64,000 nucleotides of DNA from Planctomycetota bacterium (GTDB lineage Bacteria > Planctomycetota > J058): the NCBI GenBank assembly GCA_023954375.1, contig JAMLIC010000040.1:16283-80282 (forward strand), written 5' to 3'. Below the pieces are notes generated by a model. That model saw nothing but the letters and a program-made list of their open reading frames with translations. It ran no database searches and was not told the origin of the DNA. Position 1 is the first letter of the stretch; each line of letters begins with the position of its first letter. Positions 54,502-62,667 of this stretch are shown piece after piece. The position numbers and the translations under genes are program-made.

Positions 54502-55839
54502 CTACGCCGACCGGGTGCCCGGGTCGACCTGCTCGACGCCGAGCCCGATCAGACCGTCGCCGACGATCCGCAGCGCCTCCGCCGTCAGCGCCTCGACCGA
54601 GCGCCCCTCGCCTCGCTCGGCGAGCCGCTCGCCGGCCCGCCGCACGAGCTCGCGGGCCTCGGTCTTCGTACACTTCAGGCCCACGAGCGCCAGCACGGCG
54701 ATCCGGGCCGGCTCGTCCTCCTCCTGCGCCGCGCTCCGCCGCACGCCCGTCGACGCCGGCGCGGCCGGCGTGCTCACGGGCGCGACCGGCGCCGGTGCGC
54801 CCGTGAGCTCCGTCCCGTCGGCGAGGAAGAAGCGGAAGCCCACCCGCGCGTTGCCCCTGATCTCGACGTAGCCCTGATGGCGGTCAGGGTGGTGGGCATC
54901 GCACAGCAAGAGCATGCGATCCGGATCGTGCCCGGTGGCCTCGCGCCCGGGCTCGTGGTGGACGTGGAGCTTCCCGCGCGCGCCGCAGCCCGGGACCTGG
55001 CACGTGCCGCCGTCACGATCCATGACCAGGCGCCGGATCCGCGGCGGGATCGTCTTCGTCACCTTGCCCGTGCCCGTGCGCAGGTCGTGCACCTCGGCAT
55101 CGCGCCTCGCCGCCGCCTCGCTGGCGGGCGAGAGCTTGACGGGCCCGTCGCGGCCTTGGAGGGTCGCCGGCGCGCCGCACTCGCACTTGTGGATCACGAT
55201 CCGGTAGGCCGGCCCCGCCCCTGCCCGGCTGGCCACGCCCTCGGCGTAGCCGCGGCAGACGATCTCGAGCGCCTGCTCGTCGGTGAGCGGACGGTCGCTG
55301 TTCAGCCGCGCCAGGCGCAGCGCCTCGTCGAGCCAGCCGGCCTGCTCCTTCGTCTGCTTGAGCGTCCGCCGCACCGGCGCCTCCTCGCCCTTCGCCTCGG
55401 CGACGAGGACCTCGAGCTGGCGGTTCGTGCAGGTCTTCGCCAGGTCGAGCCAGCGCACCTCGGTCTCGGGCGTGGCCACCGGCGCGACCGTCCGCGCCTT
55501 GGTCCAGTCGACCTGGCCGGCCCGGAAGTCGATCCGCATGCGCGGCAGGCGCTCGAGCTCCCGCGCCAGCGCGATCAGCTCGCGGGCCTTCCGGTCCGAG
55601 TTGACGAAGCCGCGAGCGACCGCGTACTTCCCGATCCGCGTGTGACCGAAGGCCCGGTGCACGTCGCACCGCTCGGCGTGCAGGAGGAGGTAGGCCAGCT
55701 CGGCGGTGGCCTGCCGCTCGCGGCGGACGACGTCGGCGATCCGGGCGTCGATCCGCCGCGCCTCGTCGAGGGTCGCCTCGAGCTCGGCCTTGGGGAGCGG
55801 CAGGGACGAGGCGGCGCCTCGGCGCGAGGTCGTCTTCAT
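54502..55839 (-). CDS. HNH endonuclease with RuvA-C-like end, located between inverted repeat arrays
   Basis: 445 aa from the ATG at 55839 with AAGGAGG 4 nt upstream. Residues about 15-160 are a helical DUF222/13E12-like region (RIDARIADVVRRERQATAEL, FGHTRIGKYAVARGFVNSDR). The HNH nuclease lies near 275-335: MDRDGGTCQVPGCG, then LHVHHEPGRE and LLLCDAHHPDRHQG, with paired cysteines and the HHH core. The C-terminal 60 residues (IAVLALVGLKCTKTEARELV, SVEALTAEALRIVG) resemble the RuvA domain III three-helix unit. Such proteins are often parts of mobile elements. Here the gene lies between two arrays of the same repeat in opposite orientation, with its own AT-richer upstream region. Confidence 0.8.
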   Translation of the reverse strand: MKTTSRRGAASSLPLPKAELEATLDEARRIDARIADVVRRERQATAELAYLLLHAERCDVHRAFGHTRIGKYAVARGFVNSDRKARELIALARELERLPRMRIDFRAGQVDWTKARTVAPVATPETEVRWLDLAKTCTNRQLEVLVAEAKGEEAPVRRTLKQTKEQAGWLDEALRLARLNSDRPLTDEQALEIVCRGYAEGVASRAGAGPAYRIVIHKCECGAPATLQGRDGPVKLSPASEAAARRDAEVHDLRTGTGKVTKTIPPRIRRLVMDRDGGTCQVPGCGARGKLHVHHEPGREATGHDPDRMLLLCDAHHPDRHQGYVEIRGNARVGFRFFLADGTELTGAPAPVAPVSTPAAPASTGVRRSAAQEEDEPARIAVLALVGLKCTKTEARELVRRAGERLAERGEGRSVEALTAEALRIVGDGLIGLGVEQVDPGTRSA

Positions 55840-56139
55840 GGACCCTCCTTCGTGCGGTGTGGTTGGTGGTGGTTGCGGCGAGCCTGCGCTGGCCGATCGG
55901 CCAATGCGCCACGCCAACAACGAAGGATATCGGGACTGGCGTCCCATCGCGAGTTTCAAATGTGTGCATTATGCGAGCCGCCCTGGGATGCGAATCGAGT
56001 CAGGGGTGCGCGGAGAAGAACCGTGGCCCTGGGAGTGGCCACATTGCTGGGCGAGCGGCGGGCGGCGCTCGGCCCCTGAGCAGCGCTCACTTGTGACAAC
56101 CACCTCTCCGCCGTCGTCGGCGGCGGGGCCGCCCCCCCA
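55840..56139. other. Upstream region of the HNH gene
   Basis: About 300 bp with no gene. It is AT-richer than its surroundings around 55915-56000. Read on the minus strand, it holds CATAAT near 55966 and TTGAAA near 55950, which are promoter-like but badly spaced, and a GGGAC-GCCA-GTCCC hairpin near 55935-55948. It separates the HNH gene from array 2. Confidence 0.35.
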
Positions 56140-56965
56140 GCCCCGAGCCGGTGCTCACAGGCGTCAGCCACTCGACCGCCCTCGTCGACGGACTCGGGCC
56201 GACGGCCAGGCGCCGCGACCGTGCTCACGGGCGTCAGCCACTCGACCGTCCTCGTCGACGGACCGCGGGCCGACAGCCAGGCGCCGCGACCGTGCTTACG
56301 GGCGCCAGCCACTCGACCGCCCTCGTCGACGGACCCCGGGCCGATGTCCGGCACCGAGCCCGTGCTCACGAGCGCCAGCCACTCGACCACCCTCGTCGAC
56401 GGACCCCGGGCCGGCGGCCAAGCCCGAGACCTGCTCTTGAGCGCCAGCCACTCCGCCCTCGTCGACGGACCCCGAGCCGACGTCCGGCCTCGAGACCATG
56501 CTCACGGGCACCAGTCGCTCGATCGCCCTCGTCGACGAACTCCGAGCCGACGTCCAGCACCGCGACCGTGCTCACAGGCGCCACCCACTCGACCGCCCTC
56601 GTCGACGAACTCGGCCCGACGTCCAGCACCGCGACCGTGCTCACAGGCGCCAGCCACTCGACCGCCCTCGTCGACGTACCCCGGGGCCGACGTCCAGCAC
56701 CGCGACCGGGCTCACGGGCGCCAGCCTCGCGACCGCCCTCGTCGACGAACCGCGGGCCGACGTCCAGCCCCGGCACCGTGCTCACGGGCGCCAGCCACTC
56801 GACCGCCCTCGTCGACGAACCGTGGGCCGGCGGCCAGCGCCGCGACCGTGGTCACGGGCGCCAGCCACTCGAGGTGAACCTCCGACCGACGACCAGGCCC
56901 GAGCCGGCGCTCACACGCGTCACCCACTCGACCGCCCTCGTCGACGAACCCCGTGCCGACGGCCA
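56140..56965 (-). repeat. Tandem array 2: about 12 copies of the same repeat, opposite orientation
   Basis: On the plus strand CTCGTCGACG recurs at 56181, 56251, 56322, 56392, 56458, 56528, 56598, 56667, 56738, 56808 and 56937, with a degenerate copy near 56870; steps are mostly 69-71 bp. The unit (GCTCACGGGCGCCAGCCACT, then CGACCGCCCTCGTCGACGAA) is the reverse complement of the array 1 unit with consistent differences, so the two arrays face each other across the HNH gene. It ends 29 bp before the stop of the gene at 56994. Confidence 0.93.
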
Positions 56966-56993
56966 GTCCGCGGCGACGCGCTCGCCCACACCG

Positions 56994-57266
56994 TCACATC
57001 GCGCGCAGCCGGTCCAGCGCCGCGCGGACCTCGCGCGCCAGGCGCTCTTCCCCGAAGAACGACGGGTCCTCCGCGCGCGCGCGCGGGTCGGGCTCGTAGA
57101 AGTCCAGGTCGTAGGCGAGCTCCCCCAGGAGGTCGTCGACGTCCGGGTCGGCGTCGGCGACCTCCTCCCCCCACACGGCCTCCTGGAATCGGCGCAGGTG
57201 CTCGAGCCTTCGGCCGGGATCGGCGAGGAGCTGCTCGAGGGCCGCGATCCACCCGGCGAGGCTCAC
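56994..57266 (-). CDS. Small acidic hypothetical protein
   Basis: 90 aa from a GTG at 57266 that overlaps the stop of the gene upstream by 3 bases. The sequence is helical and acidic (AGWIAALEQLLADPGRRLEH, DPDVDDLLGELAYDLDFYEP, SFFGEERLAREVRAALDRLR). It resembles a set of small cytosolic proteins of unknown function; the acidic character is like immunity proteins, but there is no toxin next to it, so I do not assign that role. Its 3' end borders array 2. Confidence 0.6.
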   Translation of the reverse strand: MSLAGWIAALEQLLADPGRRLEHLRRFQEAVWGEEVADADPDVDDLLGELAYDLDFYEPDPRARAEDPSFFGEERLAREVRAALDRLRAM

Positions 57267-57793
57267 TCGTCCCAGCTCGTGTCCGGCTCCGGCGCGAGCT
57301 GCCACAGGTCGACCTTGAACGGCGCCCCGGGCCCCCCGCGGAGGCGGTAGTGCAGGATCGTCACGGGCGCGCCGTCCTCGTGCGCCCGCACGGTGAAGCG
57401 CAGCTCGACCGTGCCGTCGCCGTTCCTCCGCCGCGCGACCGGCGTGGCGATGGCGTGCTCGAGGCCGAGCTCGCCCGCGGGGACCGACTCCACGAGCTCG
57501 TAGGCGGGGCCGTGGGACCACACCAGGCGCTCGGTCAGCTCGCGGGCCGAGAGGCCGGGCGGCTCGTCGGCGAAGCGGGCGGCGTCGAGCAGCAGGCCGA
57601 AGTTCTGGCGCAGGAAGAGGACGACCGCGCCGTCGTCGCGGGCCCAGCCGCGCACGGGCGCGCCGTGCACGGTCGCCTCGAGCGTCACGAAGCCGGGGAC
57701 TGCCATCGCGGGCGGGCCCGGGCGCACCTCGACGTCGGGGCCGGCGCCGTGGACCTGCCGGAGCTGCTCGCGGAACGCGTCGACGGCCGACAC
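57263..57793 (-). CDS. Hypothetical protein
   Basis: 176 aa from a GTG at 57793. A mixed alpha/beta cytosolic protein: AFREQLRQVHGAGPDVEV, PGFVTLEATVHGAPVRGWAR, ARELTERLVWSHGPAYELVE, VELRFTVRAHEDGAPVTILH, ending PFKVDLWQLAPEPDTSWDE. No signal peptide, membrane helix or known catalytic motif. It is coupled to the small gene after it and starts 4 bp after the stop of the DUF1634 gene, so the four genes 58882 to 56994 form one minus-strand unit. Confidence 0.7.
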   Translation of the reverse strand: MSAVDAFREQLRQVHGAGPDVEVRPGPPAMAVPGFVTLEATVHGAPVRGWARDDGAVVLFLRQNFGLLLDAARFADEPPGLSARELTERLVWSHGPAYELVESVPAGELGLEHAIATPVARRRNGDGTVELRFTVRAHEDGAPVTILHYRLRGGPGAPFKVDLWQLAPEPDTSWDE

Positions 57794-57797
57794 GCGG

Positions 57798-58082
57798 TCA
57801 CCACTCCCGCGCGCTGGCCGCCACGAACGACAGCGCCAGCACGACGAGCATGGTCGCCGTCGCCGCGAGCGGCCCGCGCTGGCCGGCCTGCCAGAAGCCG
57901 GCGCCCAGGCCGACCAGCCGCGCGATCGGCGCCAGGACGAGGAGGAGCACGCCGAGGCCGACGAGCGCCGGGCCGTCGGCCCGCAGGAGCTCGCCCGGCC
58001 GTGCGACCACGGCCCCGGGCGGCAGGCCGCGCAGGAGCCCGGCCACGAGGCAGAGCGAGCCGAGGAGCAGCGCCGCGGTCAC
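57798..58082 (-). CDS. DUF1634 family membrane protein
   Basis: 94 aa from a GTG at 58082. Three hydrophobic segments (TAALLLGSLCLVAGLLRGL, LVGLGVLLLVLAPIARLVGL and ATATMLVVLALSFVAA) and the linker PPGAVVARPGELLRADGPA match DUF1634, a family usually encoded beside TauE/SafE exporters, as here (stop of the exporter at 58094). It is probably an accessory subunit. A CTG at 58097 overlapping the exporter's stop is a possible earlier start. Confidence 0.75.
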   Translation of the reverse strand: MTAALLLGSLCLVAGLLRGLPPGAVVARPGELLRADGPALVGLGVLLLVLAPIARLVGLGAGFWQAGQRGPLAATATMLVVLALSFVAASAREW

Positions 58083-58093
58083 GGCGTGCGTGG

Positions 58094-58882
58094 TCAGGCG
58101 CCCGGCGCGATCGCCTTCCACAGCATCCTCCCGGTCAGGTAGACGAGCACGGCCACGAAGAAGGTGATCAGCGGCCGCACGGGCAGCCGCGGCGCCAGCC
58201 GACCGCCGACGTAGGCGCCGACGGCCGAGGCCAGCGCGGCGGGCGCGGCCAGGTCGGCGCGGATCAGGCCGTTGCCGTAGTAGGCCGCCGTCGACGCCGC
58301 CGCCGTGACCCCGACCATGACGTTCGACGTGGCGAAGGCCACCGGCGCCGCGACGCGCATCACCTCGGTCATCACGGGCACCTGCACCGGCGCCCCGCCG
58401 ATCCCCAGGAGGCCGCTGGCGACGCCGGCCCCGACGCAGGCGCCCACGCCCACGCCGAGGTTCGTCGGGCCCTCGGGCTGCTGGGCGGGCCCCATCTGCG
58501 CCGCCGCGGCCGGCGCGCGCAGGCGCGCGACCAGGCGCCAGGTGGCCCAGCCGGTCGCCAGGCCGAACAGCCCGAAGACCAGGCGCGGCGAGACGGCCGG
58601 GGCGACGACCGCGCTCGCCGCGCCGCCGAGCACGGTGGCCACGCCCAGGTAGGCCACCAGGCGCGGGTCGGCCAGGCGCGTGCGGTCGAGCGCGATCGAC
58701 CCGGCCGCCGACGTCGCCAGCACGCACACGAGGCTCGTGCCGGCCGCCTGGTGCACGGGGACGTCCAGCCAGATCGTCAGCAGCGGGACGATGAACACCC
58801 CGCCGCCGAGGCCCAACGTCGCGCCGACCCCGCCGGCCAGGAAGCAGGCCAGCGCCAGGAGGAGCATCTCCGCGCCCGTCAC
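58094..58882 (-). CDS. TauE/SafE family sulfite/organosulfur exporter
   Basis: 262 aa with seven or eight membrane helices. The two family repeats are visible: FLAGGVGATLGLGGGVFIVP near residue 15 and VGAGVASGLLGIGGAPVQVP near residue 150, each with the G-x-G-G-G/GIGG-x-x-x-P motif. The end is FFVAVLVYLTGRMLWKA. These inner-membrane proteins export sulfite, sulfoacetate or related anions. Start GTG at 58882; divergent from a small plus-strand gene 79 bp away. DUF1634 follows directly. Confidence 0.9.
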   Translation of the reverse strand: MTGAEMLLLALACFLAGGVGATLGLGGGVFIVPLLTIWLDVPVHQAAGTSLVCVLATSAAGSIALDRTRLADPRLVAYLGVATVLGGAASAVVAPAVSPRLVFGLFGLATGWATWRLVARLRAPAAAAQMGPAQQPEGPTNLGVGVGACVGAGVASGLLGIGGAPVQVPVMTEVMRVAAPVAFATSNVMVGVTAAASTAAYYGNGLIRADLAAPAALASAVGAYVGGRLAPRLPVRPLITFFVAVLVYLTGRMLWKAIAPGA

Positions 58883-58961
58883 ATGTCGAGTCTACGGGAC
58901 GGGGCGGCCTTGCGCGGCCCGCCCGCCGCGGGAAGATCTCGGGACGACGAGGTCCCCCGCC

Positions 58962-59228
58962 ATGCGCCGTCCCGTCCTCCTCTCCTCGCTGACCGTCGGC
59001 CGCTGCTTCACCCTCGACGTCCCCCCGGGCGGCAGCGAGGAGCCCAGCGGCACCGAGGTGAAGAAGGCCACGCCGATCCTGGCGCCGGACAGGGCCTGGA
59101 AGGTCACGGCCGAGGAGGACGGGCAGGTCGTCGCCGAGAGCGCCGCGGGCGAGCGCCGGACGTTCGCGCCCGACACGAAGGTCGTCGAGGTCCCCCGCCA
59201 GGGCTGGGACCAGCTCGCTCGCGGGTGA
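58962..59228 (+). CDS. Small hypothetical protein
   Basis: 88 aa from the ATG at 58962. Sequence: a short hydrophobic start (RPVLLSSLTVGRCFTLDV) that is not a full signal peptide, then a polar domain (AWKVTAEEDGQVVAESAAGE, RRTFAPDTKVVEVPRQGW). GACGAGG lies upstream, 8 bp or more from the ATG. Codon bias is normal. Not recognised; could be a small stand-alone beta domain. Confidence 0.5.
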   Translation: MRRPVLLSSLTVGRCFTLDVPPGGSEEPSGTEVKKATPILAPDRAWKVTAEEDGQVVAESAAGERRTFAPDTKVVEVPRQGWDQLARG

Positions 59229-59301
59229 TCGACGGCTGCGGCCGGGGATGCCGGGCGCTGCGGCGCGCGCGCGGCCGATAGGATCCGGCGATCGATATCG
59301 G

Positions 59302-59339
59302 CCCCCCGCCCCCCCCCCCCCCCTCCCCCCCCCCCCCCC
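59302..59339 (+). repeat. Poly-C tract (C6-G-C15-T-C15)
   Basis: Thirty-six of 38 bases are C. It lies 73 bp after a small gene and 130 bp downstream of the response regulator's stop, so it is outside coding sequence. Such runs mutate by slippage and are also prone to sequencing error. Confidence 0.9.
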
Positions 59340-59469
59340 GCGCCGCATCGCCTCGGCCTCCCCGGCCTCGCCTCGCTGGTCGCTGCGTTCCACCCGGGGT
59401 CGGTCGGACAGATCGACCTCTGAACCACTGGCCGAGGAGCCGGAGGCAGGACGAGGGCTCTACGGGAAG

Positions 59470-60156
59470 CTACTTGTCGGGGACGAACTTGTAGCCGATC
59501 CCGCGCGCCGTGACGAAGTGCGACGGGTTCTCCGCGTCGGGCTCGAGCTTCTGGCGCAGCTTCGTGACGAAGTTGTCGATCGTGCGCGCCGTGCCGTAGT
59601 AGTCGTAGCCCCAGACCTTGTTGAGGATCTGCCGCCGGTCCATGACCTCGTTGGGGTGGCGCACGAAGTAGCCCAGCAGGTCGAACTCGCGCGGCGAAAG
59701 CTCGAGCGGCTTGCCCCCGCGCGCCACCGTGCGCGCCGTGAAGTCGATCGTCACGTCGCCGAAGGCGAACGTCTCCAGCTCCTTCTCGTAGCGCTTCTTC
59801 CGCCGCAGGACCGCGTTGATCCGCGCGATCAGCTCGCGGATCGAGAAGGGCTTGGTCAGGTAGTCGTCGGCCCCCAGGTCGAGGCCCATGATCTTGTCGA
59901 TCTCCTGGTCCTTCGCCGACAAGATGATGATCGGGATGTCGACCTCGTTGCGCTTGAGCGTCTTGCAGATCTCGAAGCCCGAGAGCGTCGGCAGCATGAC
60001 GTCGAGGATGATCAGGTCGGGCTTGCGGTCGAGCGCCATCTCCAGGCCGACCTCGCCCTTGGCCGCCGTGAGGACGTCGTAGCCCTCGTACTTCAGGTTC
60101 TTCTGCAGGCCGAGCGAGATCGCCGGGTCGTCCTCGATGACAAGGATCGTGTCCAT
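59470..60156 (-). CDS. OmpR/PhoB-type response regulator
   Basis: 228 aa. The receiver domain has the acidic pair D9-D10 (VIEDDPA), phospho-acceptor D52 (IILDVMLP), S80 and K102 (LTKPF). Its C-terminal winged helix (residues about 130-225) includes LELSPREFDLLGYFVRHPNE, RRQILNKVWGYDYYGTARTI and the final RGIGYKFVPDK. It acts as a DNA-binding transcription regulator in the cytosol. The ATG at 60156 follows GGGGGGTTGGG. The histidine kinase gene lies just upstream on the same strand (166-bp gap) and is its likely partner. Target genes cannot be told. Confidence 0.95.
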   Translation of the reverse strand: MDTILVIEDDPAISLGLQKNLKYEGYDVLTAAKGEVGLEMALDRKPDLIILDVMLPTLSGFEICKTLKRNEVDIPIIILSAKDQEIDKIMGLDLGADDYLTKPFSIRELIARINAVLRRKKRYEKELETFAFGDVTIDFTARTVARGGKPLELSPREFDLLGYFVRHPNEVMDRRQILNKVWGYDYYGTARTIDNFVTKLRQKLEPDAENPSHFVTARGIGYKFVPDK

Positions 60157-60322
60157 CGCCCAACCCCCCAGGCGCGTCCGCGCCGTCGGGAAGAGCTTAA
60201 CCAGCCCGCCCGACCGTTTCCCACGACGGCTGCAAAAACGATGACCTCGACGTGACACACACGCCGGCCACGGAGGCCGGGTTCCCCGCCCTTGGACCCG
60301 GCCCGCGCGCGCGCGGCACGCG

Positions 60323-62539
60323 CTACTTGCGCAGCCAGATGGAGAACCTGCTCCCGTGGGGCTTGTTGGGCGCGTAGGTGATCGTGCCCCCGTGCGCCTG
60401 CACGATCGACGTCGCCATGGTCAGCCCGATCCCGGAGCCCTCGATCCGCTTCTCCTCGGCGTTGGTGCCCCGCTCGAACTTGACGAAGATCCGCCGCCGG
60501 TCCCGGCGCGGCACGCCGATCCCGTTGTCCTCGACCGCGATCTCGACGTGGCGCCGCCGCGACGTGATCACCACCCGGATCCGCCGGTCGGGGCCAGGGG
60601 TGTACTTCCAGGCGTTGTGGAGGATGTTCAGGACCGCCTCGACGACGCCGAAGCGGTCGACGGCGATCTGCGGCAGGTCCTGGACGGCGACGACCTCGAT
60701 CCCCAGCTCGTCCTTCGGCCGCCCGAGCTGGTCGGCGAGCACCTTGAGCGCCTCGTCGACGAGCGCGCGCGGGTGCTCGAACCCGAGCTTCAGGCGCCAC
60801 TTCTTGCTCTCGATGCGGCTGAACACGAGGAGCTGCTCGATCAGGCGCGTGAGCCGCTCGGCCTCGCGCGCCATGACCTGCAGGCACTCGCGCGTCTCCG
60901 CCTCGTCGGTGACCCGCCCCAGCAGGAGCGTGTCGAGGAACATGCGGATCGAGGTCAGCGGCGTCTTGAGCTCGTGCGTGACGTTGGTCACGAAGTCGCT
61001 CTTGAGCTGCCCCGCCTTCGCCTCGCGCAGCACGGTGCGCGTGGTCGCGAGCACCCCGGCGGCGATCCCGCCCACGGCGAGCGCGATCACCCACAGGTAG
61101 ACCGTGTCGCGCGGGAGGTCGAGGGCGCTCTCGACCAGGCCCGGCGGGTCGGGGGGCGCGCGCACGACCACGGCCACGTGCTCGAGCGGCGCGCGCAGGG
61201 GGAGGGCCACCGCGTCTTCGGACTCCGGTCCGACGAGCCCGGCCGCCGCCTCGACCGGCACGAGCTCGCCGCCCCAGCCGCGCGTGCGCACGCGCGCGCG
61301 CAGCTCGCGCTCGAGCGCGTCGAGGTCGACCGCGACCGCCACCACGCCCAGCGCGCGGTCGGCCGGCCGCCCCCAGAGCGCCGCGTGCGCCACGAGCTCG
61401 TGGCGGAGCGCCGAGCGCGCCTTGAGGAAGTGCGGGCGCTCCTCGGCGACCTCGGCCGCGTGGCGGGCGCCGCCCGACAGGACGCCCGAGGGCTCCGGCG
61501 CCGGACCCGTCCGCGGCGGGCGCGCCCCGCCGAGCGCCGCCAGGAGCGCCGGCCCGAAGAGCTGCTCGAGCCGCGCGCAGGCCTGCTCGAGCTGCTGGCG
61601 GCGCGCGCCGATCGCCCGGGCCGCCGCGAGCGCCTCCTCGCCCTCGTCCTGCAGGAGCGCCCCGGCGCGCTCGGCGAGCTCGACCACGGCCTCGGCCGGC
61701 AGCGCCTCGCCCGCGCGCTCCAGCTCGTCGAGGAGCCCGAGGAGCCCCTCGCGGAAGGCCGGGCGGTTCTTCAGCGTGTAGCACACGAGCGCGTGGCGGA
61801 AGCGGCCGTGCGCCGCGACCGGCCGCCCGCGGGCGCACGTCGCCTCGAGCGGCAGGCGGCGCAGCTCGCCGTAGGCCTCGAGCGCGTTGAGCATGCCCGT
61901 GAGCGTGGCGCTCCCCTCGTGCAGGCGCCCGGCGTCGAACAGCGCGGCGGCCCGCCCGGCGGGCGTCCCCCGGCGCCGCAGGAGCGCCAGCGCCTCGAGG
62001 GCCTCCTCGCGGCGCTCGAGCGCCTGCGCCTCGATCGCCCGGAGCAGCGCCACCTCGTCGGGCGGCAGGCAGGCGCCGGTGAGCCCGCCGACGACGCTCG
62101 CCGGCGCCGGCCGGCGCTCGAGCGCCGTCGCGGGCGTCGCCGGGTGGACGCGCCGGCCCGCGCGGTCGAGCACCATGAACGCGCGGAAGATCGGCTCGCG
62201 GGCCACCAGGCGCTGGACGGCGGGCACGGCCTCGAGGGGCGACCGGCCCCCCAGGAGCGCGGCCTCGACCTGCAGCGGGCGCGCGCGGCTGGCCAGGAGC
62301 TCGTCGAGGTCGCGCGCGACCCACTCGGCCTCGCCGCGCAGGGCGCGCGAGCGGTCCGCGAGCCGCGCGCGCCGCTCGGTCTCGATCGCCTGGTAGGCGA
62401 AGGCCGTGAGCAGCACGCTGGGGAGGATCAGCGTGAGGATGAAGACCAGCGTGATCCGCAGGGCCGGGACCTCCCCTGGGCGCCTCCGCCGCGAGGCGAG
62501 CTCCCACGCTACCCCGTGGGCATCGACGGAGGTAGGCAC
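60323..62539 (-). CDS. Sensor histidine kinase with large extracytoplasmic region
   Basis: 738 aa. Two membrane helices, near residues 29-48 (ITLVFILTLILPSVLLTAF) and about 480-500 (YLWVIALAVGGIAAGVLATT), bracket about 430 residues outside the cytoplasm, helical and Ala/Arg/Leu-rich without an obvious PAS or Cache fold. The kinase core follows: H522 in NVTHELKTPLTSIRM, N-box LNILHNAWKY, G1 DNGIGVPRRD, F-box FVKFERG and G2 GSGIGLTMA. It should phosphorylate the response regulator encoded downstream. The start, a GTG at 62539, is the least certain part. The signal sensed is unknown. Confidence 0.93.
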   Translation of the reverse strand: MPTSVDAHGVAWELASRRRRPGEVPALRITLVFILTLILPSVLLTAFAYQAIETERRARLADRSRALRGEAEWVARDLDELLASRARPLQVEAALLGGRSPLEAVPAVQRLVAREPIFRAFMVLDRAGRRVHPATPATALERRPAPASVVGGLTGACLPPDEVALLRAIEAQALERREEALEALALLRRRGTPAGRAAALFDAGRLHEGSATLTGMLNALEAYGELRRLPLEATCARGRPVAAHGRFRHALVCYTLKNRPAFREGLLGLLDELERAGEALPAEAVVELAERAGALLQDEGEEALAAARAIGARRQQLEQACARLEQLFGPALLAALGGARPPRTGPAPEPSGVLSGGARHAAEVAEERPHFLKARSALRHELVAHAALWGRPADRALGVVAVAVDLDALERELRARVRTRGWGGELVPVEAAAGLVGPESEDAVALPLRAPLEHVAVVVRAPPDPPGLVESALDLPRDTVYLWVIALAVGGIAAGVLATTRTVLREAKAGQLKSDFVTNVTHELKTPLTSIRMFLDTLLLGRVTDEAETRECLQVMAREAERLTRLIEQLLVFSRIESKKWRLKLGFEHPRALVDEALKVLADQLGRPKDELGIEVVAVQDLPQIAVDRFGVVEAVLNILHNAWKYTPGPDRRIRVVITSRRRHVEIAVEDNGIGVPRRDRRRIFVKFERGTNAEEKRIEGSGIGLTMATSIVQAHGGTITYAPNKPHGSRFSIWLRK

Positions 62540-62564
62540 GCGACCGCGGCCCTCCGCGCCTCGC

Positions 62565-62593
62565 TTGCCCTCGCCCCGAGGGCCTGCTAGAAC
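62565..62593 (+). promoter_or_regulatory. Promoter of the FHA-kinase gene
   Basis: TTGCCC at 62565-62570 and TAGAAC at 62588-62593 are spaced by 17 bp. The start would be near 62600, leaving a leader of about 68 nt. It lies in the divergent gap with the histidine kinase gene. Confidence 0.6.
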
Positions 62594-62667
62594 AGACCGG
62601 GGTTTACGTCACCGCCGGCGGGGGCGGCCGTCCTCCTGGGTCGTCACTGGAGTCGAGGCTCACCTCC

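Noticed and set aside
52840..56965. CRISPR array
   Set aside because: Units are contiguous, 69-70 bp long, with no unique spacers between short identical repeats, and there are no cas genes.
56994..57266. Immunity protein of a toxin pair
   Set aside because: Acidic and small, but the gene beside it shows no toxin features.
56151..59281. Long plus-strand frames through array 2 and into 59 kb
   Set aside because: Same repeat effect; the continuation is antisense to well-supported minus-strand genes (TauE, DUF1634).
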